Origin: Agarivorans aestuarii
Lineage (GTDB): Bacteria; Pseudomonadota; Gammaproteobacteria; Enterobacterales; Celerinatantimonadaceae
Direction of reading: 5' to 3'
Assembly (NCBI RefSeq): GCF_019670125.1
Contig: NZ_AP023033.1
Location: forward strand, 2,159,001 to 2,223,000
DNA length: 64,000 nucleotides
The notes beneath the pieces are model-generated. The model was not told the DNA's origin, did no database searches, and worked only from the letters and a program-made list of their open reading frames with translations. Below are positions 18,161 through 27,724 of this stretch, in pieces. Within the stretch, counting starts at the first letter, position 1, and every line of letters begins with the position of its first letter. A program made the position numbers and the translations under genes.

Positions 18161-21100
18161 TTTCTTTATTCGCCATCCTACCTTAGCAAACTTGGTTATG
18201 GTGAGTTTTCTGCTGCTTGGCTTCAGTAGTTTAGGCACCTTGAAGCGAGAAACCTTTCCTGAATTTACTAACCCTTTCATTATCGCAACTGTGGTTTATC
18301 CCGGCGCTTCACCCAGTGAAGTAGAGGAAAGCTTATGTATGCGTATGGAAGATGCTGTAGATGGTTTATCGAGCATCGAAGAAACCCGTTGTGAAGCGGT
18401 TGAAGGGCTAGGCTCACTAGTAGTGAAACTTGACGGTAACGCCGACGTTGGCCGAATGTTGGTGGATATTCAAACTGAAATCAACGCCATTAAGGATTTT
18501 CCTGAGCAAATTGAACCGCCAGTGGTTAAAGAAATGGACTGGGCGGAACCCGTTGTAGATATTGCCATTAGCGCGCCAGCGTCTTGGCCTGATTTGAAAG
18601 CCTACGCCGAAGAGCTTAAACAAAGCCTAAAGGTAGATTACGGCGTGGCCATGGTGAGCGTGAGTGGTTTCTCAGATCATCAGTTGCGGGTTGAATTAGA
18701 TCAAACAGCGCTGCGCAGGTTAAACCTAAGCGTTAATGACGTTGCCAATACCATTAGCCAGCAAAACATTAATTTGCCGGCCGGGACCATAGAGCTTACA
18801 GATAAAAACTTATTGATTCGTTTTGATCAACGTAAGCGTGATCCTCTTGCCTTAGCTAAAACGGTAATTGCATCAGATAACAATGGCAGCGTGGTGTACT
18901 TGGGAGATATCGCCAGCATCAGCGACAGGTTTGAATTAGATGAAGAGAAAATACTGTTCAACAACCTTCCTTCTGCAGTACTCAAAATTAGCAAAAATAA
19001 AGCCGATGATGCCTTGCGCATCAAACAATCGGTACAGCAGTTTGTCGACGACCAAAGGCTTATTAGCCCTGAGGGGGTGAGCTTAACCCTCACCAATGAC
19101 ATGTCTTCGCTATTAAGCGATCGCTTAAACATGATGCTTAAGAATGGTTGGCAAGGGATTATCTTGGTGTTTTTGAGTATGTGGCTGTTTTTCTCGTTGC
19201 GATACTCGTTCTGGATAGCTGCAGGCTTACCGGTTGCCTTTATGGGTGGTTTGTTCCTGATGTCGGTATTTGGGCTGTCGATAAATATTATGACGCTGGT
19301 AGGCCTACTTATGGCTATTGGCATCATGATGGATGATGCGATTGTTATTGCGGAATCGATTGCCGCTCACCTAGAGCGAGGGCTAAGCGCCGACCAAGCA
19401 GTGGTTAAAGGGGTTAAAAAAGCTGCGCCTGGGGTTATCTCGTCGTTCTTCACCACAATTTTTGTATTGGGTAGTTTAATGTGGTTAGACGGGCAAATGG
19501 GTGCAGTATTAAGCGTGGTGCCCATGGCTTTGTTATTAGTACTTTGCATTAGCTTGGTAGAAGCGTTTTTGATCCTGCCTAACCACCTTCGTCATACCTT
19601 GCAGCATCAGGGTATTGAAAGGCCCACAAGTGGCTTTAAAGCAAAATTTCTAAATGCTTTCGAAAGTTTTCGACTAAATAAACTTGTTCCAGCCGTTACC
19701 TTCATAGTGAAGTGGCGTTACATTTCACTTGGTGCAACTTTGGGCTTGTTGCTGTTGTCGTTCTCTTTGGTGATTAGCGGATTGGTAAAATTCACCGCCT
19801 TTCCAGAATTAGACGGTGACATCGCAGAAGCCAGAATTATTCTGCCGCCAGGCTCAAGTTTAAGCCAAACCGAAGCCTTAGTGACGGAAATTGTTAATGC
19901 AGCGCAGCTGGTTGGGAAAGAGTTCACCAACAATAACAACGAGCCGCAAACGCTGATCCACGATATAACCGCGCAATACAATTTTAATGCTGATGCCGGA
20001 GAGTCAGGCCCTCACGTGGCTACCGTGCGCCTAGATCTGCTTTCTGCAGAGGTCCGCAATAGTTACATAGAAGATTTCATTGCTGCTTGGCGGGAACAGG
20101 TAGGTGATCAAGCATTACCTTTAGCTTTAGCTTTTACCCAACCGACAATGGGCCCAGCTGGGCGGGCGATTGAAGTGCGTTTACAACACTCCAATCTTGA
20201 TACTTTAAAATCTGCATCGGTTGAGCTGCAGGCTTACCTAGGTAAGTTCCAAGGTGTGAACAGCATTCTAGATGACATGCGCCCTGGTAAAGAAGAGGTA
20301 GTGATTTCACTTCGAGGAGGGGCGGAGTCGTTTATGGTTAACGGCCAAATGGTGGCGGAACAACTTCGTGCTTCTTACCAAGGTACCATAGCTGATGAGT
20401 TTCAGATTGGCCCAGAGAATATGCAAATTGATGTAAGGTTAAACAAGCAACAGTCCGGAAGCTTACAAGCATTAGCTAACTTTCCGATTGTGCTGGCCGA
20501 TGGCCAACAAGTACCTTTATCGTCCATCGCAAACATTGAGTATCAACGGGCTTATGTGCGTATCCAGCGCATTAATAGCTTGCGTACAGTAACGGTAATG
20601 GCTGATGTCGATACCCGGGTAGCGAATACCAATGAAGTGATGCAATTGGTACAAGGGAGTTATCTGCCTGAGCTTCAGAAGCAGTTTCCTGGTTTGCGTG
20701 TTGATTTTGAAGGAGAGGCTAAAGAAAGTGCCAAAGTAGGGGCTTCATTAAGTAAAAGTTTTGCCATTGGTATTTTTGGGGTTTTTGCTATTTTGAGCTT
20801 CCAGTTTAGAAGTTATTTAGAGCCAGTGGTGGTGCTTACGGTTATTCCCATGGCCTTAATAGGCGTATTGTGGGGCCACTTTTTGTTAGGCCATAACTTA
20901 AGCATGCCGTCTATTTTGGGCTTTATTTCCTTAGCGGGCATTGTAACAAATGACTCTATATTGCTGGTGCAGTATATCCGGCACCACTTGGATGAAGGGG
21001 ATGACGTTTATCAGGCTGTTGTTAACGCAAGCAAAGAGCGTTTTAGAGCGGTGTTTTTAACCTCCTTAACCACTGCTGCCGGCTTGCTTCCGCTTTTACT

Positions 21101-21254
21101 CGAAACCAGCTTACAGGCTCAAGTTGTGCAGCCTATCGTGGTGTCGATAGTGTTTGGTATTATTGCTTCTACCATGATGGTGTTGTTTATTATTCCAGCA
21201 GCCTATGCGGTACTGGCCGATTGGAATTTAGTACACAAACATCAATCGTTGTAG
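18153..21254 (+). CDS. RND-superfamily efflux transporter permease
   Basis: A 1033-residue inner-membrane proton antiporter of the AcrB/HAE1-like RND group. It has an N-terminal helix, a large periplasmic loop, a helix bundle containing GLLMAIGIMMDDAIVIAES (paired acidic residues in the proton relay helix), a second periplasmic loop and a second helix bundle with a matching IVTNDSILLVQYIRHH. The GETFPEF-type N terminus (RETFPEFTNPF) is typical of the less-studied RND pumps next to TetR regulators in marine gammaproteobacteria. Drug or lipid substrate unknown. Confidence 0.93.
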   Translation: MLNFFIRHPTLANLVMVSFLLLGFSSLGTLKRETFPEFTNPFIIATVVYPGASPSEVEESLCMRMEDAVDGLSSIEETRCEAVEGLGSLVVKLDGNADVGRMLVDIQTEINAIKDFPEQIEPPVVKEMDWAEPVVDIAISAPASWPDLKAYAEELKQSLKVDYGVAMVSVSGFSDHQLRVELDQTALRRLNLSVNDVANTISQQNINLPAGTIELTDKNLLIRFDQRKRDPLALAKTVIASDNNGSVVYLGDIASISDRFELDEEKILFNNLPSAVLKISKNKADDALRIKQSVQQFVDDQRLISPEGVSLTLTNDMSSLLSDRLNMMLKNGWQGIILVFLSMWLFFSLRYSFWIAAGLPVAFMGGLFLMSVFGLSINIMTLVGLLMAIGIMMDDAIVIAESIAAHLERGLSADQAVVKGVKKAAPGVISSFFTTIFVLGSLMWLDGQMGAVLSVVPMALLLVLCISLVEAFLILPNHLRHTLQHQGIERPTSGFKAKFLNAFESFRLNKLVPAVTFIVKWRYISLGATLGLLLLSFSLVISGLVKFTAFPELDGDIAEARIILPPGSSLSQTEALVTEIVNAAQLVGKEFTNNNNEPQTLIHDITAQYNFNADAGESGPHVATVRLDLLSAEVRNSYIEDFIAAWREQVGDQALPLALAFTQPTMGPAGRAIEVRLQHSNLDTLKSASVELQAYLGKFQGVNSILDDMRPGKEEVVISLRGGAESFMVNGQMVAEQLRASYQGTIADEFQIGPENMQIDVRLNKQQSGSLQALANFPIVLADGQQVPLSSIANIEYQRAYVRIQRINSLRTVTVMADVDTRVANTNEVMQLVQGSYLPELQKQFPGLRVDFEGEAKESAKVGASLSKSFAIGIFGVFAILSFQFRSYLEPVVVLTVIPMALIGVLWGHFLLGHNLSMPSILGFISLAGIVTNDSILLVQYIRHHLDEGDDVYQAVVNASKERFRAVFLTSLTTAAGLLPLLLETSLQAQVVQPIVVSIVFGIIASTMMVLFIIPAAYAVLADWNLVHKHQSL

Positions 21255-21337
21255 AGGGACTAAGGCTTAAAACGGGTGAGCTATTAATAAGCTGTTTGCA
21301 GCCAATTGTTAGCGAATTCTCAGACAAATTAACTGTA

Positions 21338-21363
21338 AAAGACTGGATGTATATCCAGTCTTT
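21338..21363. promoter_or_regulatory. LexA (SOS) box upstream of ruvAB
   Basis: CTG-N10-CAG at 21343-21358 matches the gammaproteobacterial LexA consensus, and the symmetry extends to two 11-bp arms around GTAT (21338-21363). It lies 44 bp upstream of the ruvA GTG. ruvAB is a known SOS operon, so this site probably represses it. Confidence 0.85.
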
Positions 21364-21401
21364 AGGTTAAGCTAAGCGCAGTTAGTTTAGGAGTCTATGC
21401 A

Positions 21402-22022
21402 GTGATCGCTACCATTAAAGGTACCTTAGAAGAAAAAGTCCCACCGTTTGTTTTAATTGACGTAGCCGGAGTAGGCTACGAGATTCAATTACCCATGAAC
21501 TGTTTTTATCAATTACCTGAACTGGGTGAGTCTGTGCGCTTGTTAACTCACTTTATTGTGCGAGAAGATGCCCAGTTGCTTTATGGTTTTCATGATAAGG
21601 CTTCTCGCTCCTTATTTAGAGAATTGATCAAGGTAAATGGTATTGGTCCTAAAGTAGCCTTAGCCATACTATCGGGCTTAAGTTGTGAGCAGTTTGTGTT
21701 TGCCGTTAAACATGAAGACTTATCAAGCTTAGTAAAAGTGCCTGGCATCGGTAAGAAAACTGCTGAACGCTTGCTAGTCGAAATGAAAGACCGCTTGAAA
21801 AACTGGAACGTAGAACTTCCAGAAACGCCAATAAGTGATAGCCTAAGTAGCCATGGAGATTTACCCTTACACGCAAGTGTAGATCCTAAAGATGAAGCTA
21901 CCGCAGCGCTAGAGTCTTTGGGTTACAAAGGTAACCAAGCAGATAAGTTGGTTAAACTAGTGTGGACCAATGGCATGAGCAGTGAAGAGCTGATCAGAGA
22001 AGCCTTAAAAGCGGCACTGTAA
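21402..22022 (+). CDS. ruvA: Holliday junction branch migration protein RuvA
   Basis: RuvA tetramers bind Holliday junctions and load the RuvB motor. The 206-residue protein has the N-terminal OB domain, two helix-hairpin-helix motifs (KVNGIGPKVALAILSG and KVPGIGKKTAERLLVE) and a C-terminal RuvB-binding domain. It starts at GTG 21402, 8 nt after AGGAG, matching the E. coli N terminus. ruvC is not upstream as in many relatives, so the resolvase gene must lie elsewhere. Expression is probably LexA-controlled. Confidence 0.97.
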   Translation: MIATIKGTLEEKVPPFVLIDVAGVGYEIQLPMNCFYQLPELGESVRLLTHFIVREDAQLLYGFHDKASRSLFRELIKVNGIGPKVALAILSGLSCEQFVFAVKHEDLSSLVKVPGIGKKTAERLLVEMKDRLKNWNVELPETPISDSLSSHGDLPLHASVDPKDEATAALESLGYKGNQADKLVKLVWTNGMSSEELIREALKAAL

Positions 22023-22036
22023 CAAAGGTATTTTAG

Positions 22037-23044
22037 ATGATTGAAGCTGACCGTTTAGTAGCAGCCACGCCAATAGTAGAAGAAGAAACAGTTGATCGCG
22101 CGATTAGGCCCAAAAAGCTTGAAGATTACACTGGTCAACAAGCGGTTGTAGAACAGTTAGAAATATTTATTGAAGCCGCTCGCCGTCGTGATGATGCCCT
22201 AGACCATTTACTTATATTTGGCCCGCCCGGCTTAGGTAAAACTACTTTGGCTAACATTGTGGCCAACGAGCTAGACGTAAATATTAAAACTACTTCTGGA
22301 CCGGTGTTAGAAAAAGCCGGTGATTTAGCGGCGCTACTAACCAATCTAGAACCAGGCGATGTATTGTTTATTGATGAGATCCACCGTTTAAGTGCCGTGG
22401 TAGAAGAAGTGCTTTACCCTGCCATGGAAGATTATCAGTTGGATATTATGATAGGCGAGGGCCCTGCGGCGCGGTCAATTAAGCTAGACTTACCACCGTT
22501 TACCCTTATCGGTGCAACCACCCGCGCAGGTATGCTTACTTCTCCTTTACGTGACCGTTTTGGCATTGTGCAACGCTTAGAGTTTTACAAAACTAAGGAC
22601 TTAGCCGATATCGTTAAACGAAGTGCCCATTATCTTAATTTAGACTTAGATGAAGAAGGCGCTTGGGAAGTAGCAAAACGTTCCCGAGGCACTCCTCGTA
22701 TTGCAAATCGTTTGTTACGTAGGGTACGCGATTTTGCAGATGTTAAGTTCGACGGAAAGGTGACTCAGAAGATTGCAGCCCAAGCTCTTGATTTGCTTAG
22801 TGTAGACAGTGCAGGCTTTGACTACATGGATACCAAGTTGCTTAAAGCGATTACCGAGACTTTTGCTGGTGGCCCGGTGGGTTTAGACAACTTGGCAGCT
22901 GCAATTGGCGAAGATAAAGAAACCATAGAAGATGTGCTTGAACCATTCTTAATTCAACAGGGTTTTTTGCAACGCACTCCTCGTGGGCGTATCGCTAGTG
23001 ATAAAGCCTATTTACACCTCGGTTTAGACCTTCCTAAACGATAA
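22037..23044 (+). CDS. ruvB: Holliday junction helicase RuvB
   Basis: Hexameric AAA+ ATPase driving branch migration with RuvA. The 335 residues include the Walker A motif [11 protein letters not shown] (about residue 62), Walker B LFIDEIHR, sensor I GATTRAG, the Arg-finger region (SPLRDRFG) and the winged-helix C-terminal domain ([12 protein letters not shown]). It lies 14 bp after ruvA in the same operon. A hairpin follows its stop codon. Confidence 0.98.
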   Translation: MIEADRLVAATPIVEEETVDRAIRPKKLEDYTGQQAVVEQLEIFIEAARRRDDALDHLLIFGPPGLGKTTLANIVANELDVNIKTTSGPVLEKAGDLAALLTNLEPGDVLFIDEIHRLSAVVEEVLYPAMEDYQLDIMIGEGPAARSIKLDLPPFTLIGATTRAGMLTSPLRDRFGIVQRLEFYKTKDLADIVKRSAHYLNLDLDEEGAWEVAKRSRGTPRIANRLLRRVRDFADVKFDGKVTQKIAAQALDLLSVDSAGFDYMDTKLLKAITETFAGGPVGLDNLAAAIGEDKETIEDVLEPFLIQQGFLQRTPRGRIASDKAYLHLGLDLPKR

Positions 23045-23048
23045 AAAC

Positions 23049-23070
23049 GCTGTCGTTTAATAACGACAGC
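23049..23070. terminator. Hairpin after ruvB
   Basis: GCTGTCGTT at 23049-23057 pairs with AACGACAGC at 23062-23070 around TAAT. On the plus strand no T run follows; a run of five A upstream gives a U tract only on the minus strand. It may stabilise the ruvAB 3' end or stop antisense transcription. Confidence 0.5.
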
Positions 23071-23217
23071 ATTGCTAAAAAATAGGCTTAAAGTGTTTAA
23101 TTTTAAGCCGTTATCTCAGTTTTCTTTGTCAATTATCTAAATTAAGTGTTTAGAGTCTTAACCTTGGGCACCAGCCTGTGTATAGTAATTTGTAATTATA
23201 TATTTGGGATAGATGTA

Positions 23218-23616
23218 ATGTCGGTTTTAGCTGTTCGGGTTTACTACGAAGATACCGATGCTGGCGGGGTTGTTTATCATGCCAACCACATAAAGTACTT
23301 CGAACGGGGCCGTACAGAGTGGCTTCGTGACTTAGGCTATGATCAAGACGTACTAATGAAACAAGATTTATGTTTTGTGGTGCGTTCGCTAAATATTGAC
23401 TACAAACTTCCTGCTTTATTCAATCAAATGCTCTCGGTGGAAACCACCATCGAAAAAATGAAGAGAGCCAGTTTGGTGTTTGAACAAACCATTAGAAATG
23501 CTGATCAACAAGTCATCGCCCACGGAACGGTCACTGTAGCTTGTGTCACATTGTCATCAATGAAGGCCACGGCCATTCCTGAAACATTAAAAGAGGATTT
23601 ACTCGGTGCACTCTGA
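23218..23616 (+). CDS. ybgC: Acyl-CoA thioesterase YbgC
   Basis: Hotdog-fold thioesterase, first gene of the Tol-Pal cluster; hydrolyses acyl-CoA thioesters in the cytoplasm. The 132-residue protein has the 4-hydroxybenzoyl-CoA thioesterase-type active-site segment [21 protein letters not shown] with the catalytic Asp. I start at ATG 23218, matching YbgC lengths of about 134; 24 upstream in-frame residues from a non-ATG codon are hydrophobic and do not fit the family. It is followed at once by tolQ with overlapping reading frames. Confidence 0.93.
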   Translation: MSVLAVRVYYEDTDAGGVVYHANHIKYFERGRTEWLRDLGYDQDVLMKQDLCFVVRSLNIDYKLPALFNQMLSVETTIEKMKRASLVFEQTIRNADQQVIAHGTVTVACVTLSSMKATAIPETLKEDLLGAL

Positions 23617-24289
23617 TATGTCATTTATCGGCTTGTTTTGGCAGGCGAGTCTATTAGTTAAGTTTGTAATGTTATTGCTAGTGAGTATGTCTGTTTATTC
23701 GTGGGCAATGATCATTAACCGTAATCGAGTATTAAAAGCAGCTAAAACCGCCAGTGATGCTTTTGAACAAAAGTTTTGGTCCGGTGTCGACCTTAACAAG
23801 CTTTATCAAGAGAGCAATGCCCGCGCAGACCACCTGCAAGGAATGGAGCAAATTTTCCATTCAGGCTTTCGTGAGTATGTGCGTTTACATAAAACCAGTG
23901 GCCGCAGCGCCGACGCGGTAATGGATGGTACGTATCGTAGTATGCGTGTGTCGCTATCTCGCGAAGTTGAATCCTTAGAAAACCAATTGCCTATGCTGGC
24001 CACCATTGGTTCGATTAGCCCATACATTGGCTTATTTGGTACCGTATGGGGGATTATGAATGCCTTTATCGCTCTAGGTGAAGTGCAGCAGGCCAGCTTA
24101 AACATGGTTGCTCCAGGTATTGCAGAAGCCTTAATTGCAACAGCGATGGGATTATTTGCAGCTATTCCAGCGGTAATTGCCTTTAACCGCTTTTCAACGG
24201 GTGTTGCTAAGCTTGAGCATGGTTACGCCAACTTCATGGAAGAATTCTCTAGCATTTTACACCGCCAAACTCATAGCGGTAGTAACTAA
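23606..24289 (+). CDS. tolQ: Tol-Pal system inner-membrane proton channel subunit TolQ
   Basis: TolQ and TolR use the proton motive force to energise TolA during outer-membrane constriction. The 227-residue protein has three membrane segments and the conserved [20 protein letters not shown] and [19 protein letters not shown] helices of the MotA/TolQ/ExbB family. GTG 23606 overlaps the ybgC end and gives an N terminus like E. coli TolQ (M-x-DM); ATG 23618 is the alternative. Confidence 0.95.
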   Translation: MHSDMSFIGLFWQASLLVKFVMLLLVSMSVYSWAMIINRNRVLKAAKTASDAFEQKFWSGVDLNKLYQESNARADHLQGMEQIFHSGFREYVRLHKTSGRSADAVMDGTYRSMRVSLSREVESLENQLPMLATIGSISPYIGLFGTVWGIMNAFIALGEVQQASLNMVAPGIAEALIATAMGLFAAIPAVIAFNRFSTGVAKLEHGYANFMEEFSSILHRQTHSGSN

Positions 24290-24300
24290 GAGGAGCTAGC

Positions 24301-24738
24301 GTGAATCATTATCAACGTCCTAAACGACGTTTAGTTGCCGAGATTAACGTAGTACCGTACATCGATGTGATGTTGGTATTGCTGATCATATTTATGGTAA
24401 CAGCGCCGCTTATTACCCAAGGGGTAAAAGTTGACCTTCCGCAAGCCAGCGCAGAAGCAATGCCAGAAGACAGTAAACCGCCTTTAGTTGCCACCGTGAC
24501 AGAAAGTGGCCAGTACTATCTAGATACTGGCGAAGATAACAACTCTACTAATCAATCTCTTTCGGGTGATGACTTAAAAGCAGTGGTGATGGCGCATTTG
24601 CAATTAGATCCAGACTTACCGGTGGTTGTGCGTGGTGATAAAAACGTGCGCTACGAGCAAGTGATTAACTTGATGGTATTACTGCAAAGTGCCGGTGTGC
24701 CTTCTGTGGGTTTAATGACTCAGCCAGACGAAAATTAA
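24301..24738 (+). CDS. tolR: Tol-Pal system protein TolR
   Basis: Single-pass ExbD/TolR-family protein, 145 residues. The membrane helix carries the proton-relay Asp in NVVPYIDVMLVLLIIFMVTA, followed by LITQGVKVDLPQA and a periplasmic domain. It starts at GTG 24301 with AGGAGC upstream, 11 bp after tolQ. Confidence 0.95.
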   Translation: MNHYQRPKRRLVAEINVVPYIDVMLVLLIIFMVTAPLITQGVKVDLPQASAEAMPEDSKPPLVATVTESGQYYLDTGEDNNSTNQSLSGDDLKAVVMAHLQLDPDLPVVVRGDKNVRYEQVINLMVLLQSAGVPSVGLMTQPDEN

Positions 24739-24751
24739 AATAGGAATAGCA

Positions 24752-25747
24752 TTGAAGTCGCCTTTTAGCTTATCCATTGTAATTTCAATACTGTTGCATG
24801 CAGTGCTATTTGTCGCCTTGGTTTGGTCGGTTGATTTTGAGCGCGTTAAATTAGAACCAACTCCTAGTGCTCCTATTATCAATGCTACTGCTGTAGATAT
24901 TAACCAGGTGACAAAGCAAGTTGAACGGATTAAACAGCAACAGAAAGATAAAGCCAAACAAGAACAACAACGGATTGCTAAAGCTGAAAAAGAAGCCGAG
25001 CAAGCACGCAAAAAGCGTTTAGCTGAAGAGAAGCGCATTAAGCAGTTAGAGCTAGAAAAACGTCAACAAGAAGATGCTAAACGTAAAGCCGATGAACAAG
25101 CGCGCCGAGCTAAAGAAAAACAAAAGCTTGAGCAACAAAAAGCCGCTAAAGCCGAAGCAGAACGTATAAAGAAAGAAGAACAACGCAAAGTAGCGGAAGC
25201 TGCTGCAGTGGCTGCTGAAGCTGAGCGAGTACGTAAACTTGAAGAGCAACGCAAAGCAGAGCAAGCGGCTAAAGAAGCCGAAGAAGCTGCTCGTAAGGCT
25301 GAAGAGCTACGTAAACGTAAAGAAGAAGAAGCCCGAATTGCAAAAGAGAAAGCAGCCAAAGCGGAAGCAGAGCGCAAACGCCAAGCTGAAATTGCTCGCC
25401 AAGAGGCTGAGTTTGAACGCTCAATGCAGGCAGAAATGGCAGCAGAAGCAAACTCTCGTCATCAACGCCAAGTGCTAAGTGAAGTTGATAAATATCGAGC
25501 CTTGATTATGTCGACAATTCAACGAAACTGGTTGATAGAACCAAGTATGCTTGGTAAACAGTGCCAAATACAATTAACCTTGGCATCTAGTGGATTTGTT
25601 ACCAATATTGGCAATGGTAAAGGGGACGCAGCCGTTTGTGACTCGGCACGCAGAGCAATCAAAAAGGCTGTATCTTTACCCGTTTCAAAAGATCCTGATG
25701 TATTCGAAAAAATGAAAAATATTACTTTAACTCTTAAACCGGAATAG
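24752..25747 (+). CDS. tolA: Tol-Pal system bridging protein TolA
   Basis: TolA spans the periplasm between TolQR and TolB/Pal. The 331-residue protein has an N-terminal membrane helix (about residues 5-25), a long helical domain of Lys/Glu/Ala/Arg repeats (about residues 50-235) and a C-terminal domain starting near YRALIMSTIQRNW with a Cys pair. It begins at TTG 24752 with AGGAA nearby. The low-complexity repeats create many spurious open frames on both strands. Confidence 0.95.
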   Translation: MKSPFSLSIVISILLHAVLFVALVWSVDFERVKLEPTPSAPIINATAVDINQVTKQVERIKQQQKDKAKQEQQRIAKAEKEAEQARKKRLAEEKRIKQLELEKRQQEDAKRKADEQARRAKEKQKLEQQKAAKAEAERIKKEEQRKVAEAAAVAAEAERVRKLEEQRKAEQAAKEAEEAARKAEELRKRKEEEARIAKEKAAKAEAERKRQAEIARQEAEFERSMQAEMAAEANSRHQRQVLSEVDKYRALIMSTIQRNWLIEPSMLGKQCQIQLTLASSGFVTNIGNGKGDAAVCDSARRAIKKAVSLPVSKDPDVFEKMKNITLTLKPE

Positions 25748-25752
25748 CTGTG

Positions 25753-27105
25753 ATGATTAAAAAATTCTTAGTGAGTGTGGGCTTATTGTTTGCATTTATG
25801 AATGTTGCTCAAGCTAACCTAGAAATTGTAATCACGGAAGGCGTAGATAGTGCACGGCCTGTTGGTGTTGTGCCATTTGTTTGGAAGGGACATGGAAACG
25901 TTCCGCTAGATTTAGCAAAAGTGGTGGCTGATGACTTACGTCGTTCGGGTAAATTTAACCCGGTGACCGTTAGCGAGATGCCGCAAACACCTCAAACAGC
26001 CGAACAAGTAGATTATGAAGCTTGGGCTGCCTTAGGTGTAGAAGCCGTGTTACTTGGCAATGTAGAAGCTTTAGATGGCGGAAAGTATAAAGTCAGCTAT
26101 TCACTTGTAGATGTGCTGCGCGGTCAGGTAACTGCGGGCAACAAGCAAGAGTTAAAAGACGGCCAGTTAGTCACTAGCCAAGATCATGTGCTGTTAGACC
26201 GTTTTAAAAGTGTCGCTAAAGCGCAGCTTCGTCAAATGGCGCACTTAATCTCGGACGGTGTTTATCAAGCTTTAACTGGTGAGCGTGGTGCATTTTTAAC
26301 CCGTATTGCTTATGTAGTGGTTAATAACGAAGCCAATTACCCTTATCAATTAAGAATTGCAGACTACGATGGGCATAATGAAAAAACCTTGCTACGTTCA
26401 CAAGAGCCATTAATGTCGCCTTCTTGGTCGCCAGATGGTCGCCAACTAGCTTACGTAAGTTTTGAAAACCGCACAGCAGAGATTTACATACAAGATATTT
26501 ATACGTCGCAGCGAACAAAGCTAACTTCATTTACTGGTATTAACGGCGCTCCTGAGTGGTCTCCTGACGGTAAACGTATCGCTTTAGTGTTGTCTAAAGA
26601 CGGTCAACCTGACATTTACGTAATCGATGTAGAAACTAAAAAGTTACAACGCATTACCAAAAATCGCCGTATTGATACCGAGCCAACGTGGTTGCCAAAT
26701 GGTAACAATGAGCTGTTATTCTCTTCGGAGCGCGGTGGTAAACCACAAATTTACAAAGTGAATATCGATACCAATAAAGTTAACCGAGTAACCTGGGAAG
26801 GGGAAATGAACTTGGGTGGCTCTGTCACCCCCGATGGTTCGGCCTTGGTAATGGTTAGCAGAGTTAATGGGCAATACCGAATTGCTCGACAAGATTTTGA
26901 TACTGGCTACGTGCAAGTATTGACTAGGACTCAACTGGACGAGTCTCCTACTATTGCACCCAATGGCAGTATGATTATGTACAGTACGGTAGCAGGTGGG
27001 CGCCAAGTTTTAGCATTGGTATCCATGGATGGAAGATTTAAAGCGACTTTACCAGCTAAAGAGGGCAGTGTAAGAGCCCCTGCTTGGTCACCCTTCTTAA
27101 ACTAA
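25753..27105 (+). CDS. tolB: Tol-Pal system beta-propeller protein TolB
   Basis: Periplasmic TolB binds Pal and TolA. A signal peptide (to about residue 22, ending VAQA) is followed by an N-terminal alpha/beta domain and a six-bladed propeller with repeated SPDG-type motifs (SWSPDGRQLAYVS, EWSPDGKRIALV, SVTPDGSALVMV). The ATG at 25753 is preferred to the in-frame GTG at 25750. It lies five bases after tolA. Confidence 0.96.
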   Translation: MIKKFLVSVGLLFAFMNVAQANLEIVITEGVDSARPVGVVPFVWKGHGNVPLDLAKVVADDLRRSGKFNPVTVSEMPQTPQTAEQVDYEAWAALGVEAVLLGNVEALDGGKYKVSYSLVDVLRGQVTAGNKQELKDGQLVTSQDHVLLDRFKSVAKAQLRQMAHLISDGVYQALTGERGAFLTRIAYVVVNNEANYPYQLRIADYDGHNEKTLLRSQEPLMSPSWSPDGRQLAYVSFENRTAEIYIQDIYTSQRTKLTSFTGINGAPEWSPDGKRIALVLSKDGQPDIYVIDVETKKLQRITKNRRIDTEPTWLPNGNNELLFSSERGGKPQIYKVNIDTNKVNRVTWEGEMNLGGSVTPDGSALVMVSRVNGQYRIARQDFDTGYVQVLTRTQLDESPTIAPNGSMIMYSTVAGGRQVLALVSMDGRFKATLPAKEGSVRAPAWSPFLN

Positions 27106-27135
27106 CAAAAACTATGTGATCATAAGGAATCCATA

Positions 27136-27699
27136 ATGCAATTCGAAAGAGTAGTAAAAACCGTATTTTTAGGACTAGCGTTTGCAGGCTTAGCCGCTTG
27201 TAGTTCAAACAACACCAGCGATAGTGATGTGAGCGAGCAAGATAAAGCAGGCGGTGTTGTTATTGAAGATAGCACCACTGGCGAAGGCCAAACAAATGGC
27301 GGTGTTGAAGTGGGTGCAGTAGACCCTGTACTAAGTGCTGAAGAAGAAGAGCGTCAGAAAGCCGCTGAACTTCGTCAAAGCCAAGTGGTTTACTTCGAAT
27401 TCGACCGTTCAGACATTCGTGATGAGTTTGCTGAAATTTTAGAAGCGCATGCGAGTTACTTACGTGACAACCCATCAGTTACAGTACTTATCGAAGGCCA
27501 TACCGATGAAAAAGGCACGCCTGAGTACAACATCGCTTTGGGTGAGCGTCGTGGTAAAGCTGTATCAAAGTACCTACAAAGTTTAGGTGTGTTGGCGTCG
27601 CAGATTTCTATTGTTAGCTACGGTGAAGAAAAGCCAGTAGATAACTCTCATACCGACGCAGCTATGGCTAAGAATCGTCGCGCTGTGTTAGTTTATTAA
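27136..27699 (+). CDS. pal: Peptidoglycan-associated lipoprotein Pal
   Basis: Outer-membrane lipoprotein that binds peptidoglycan through an OmpA-like domain. Lipobox LAAC with Cys22 and Ser at +2 (outer-membrane sorting); the mature N terminus is Ser/Asp/Gly-rich. The OmpA-like domain has YFEFDRSDIR and the diaminopimelate-binding HTDEKGTPEYNIALGERR. 187 residues, normal size. It lies 30 bp after tolB with AAGGA upstream. Confidence 0.97.
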   Translation: MQFERVVKTVFLGLAFAGLAACSSNNTSDSDVSEQDKAGGVVIEDSTTGEGQTNGGVEVGAVDPVLSAEEEERQKAAELRQSQVVYFEFDRSDIRDEFAEILEAHASYLRDNPSVTVLIEGHTDEKGTPEYNIALGERRGKAVSKYLQSLGVLASQISIVSYGEEKPVDNSHTDAAMAKNRRAVLVY

Positions 27700-27724
27700 T
27701 ACGCTTGATTGTGTAGAGTAATTT

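Noticed and set aside
25052-25478. Several Leu/Ser/Ala-rich open frames on both strands within tolA
   Set aside because: Shadows of the low-complexity Lys/Glu/Ala repeat region of tolA.
24900-25480. Possible tandem DNA repeat in tolA
   Set aside because: The similarity comes from the repeated KAEAERK-type helical composition common to all TolA proteins; there is no regular DNA repeat unit.
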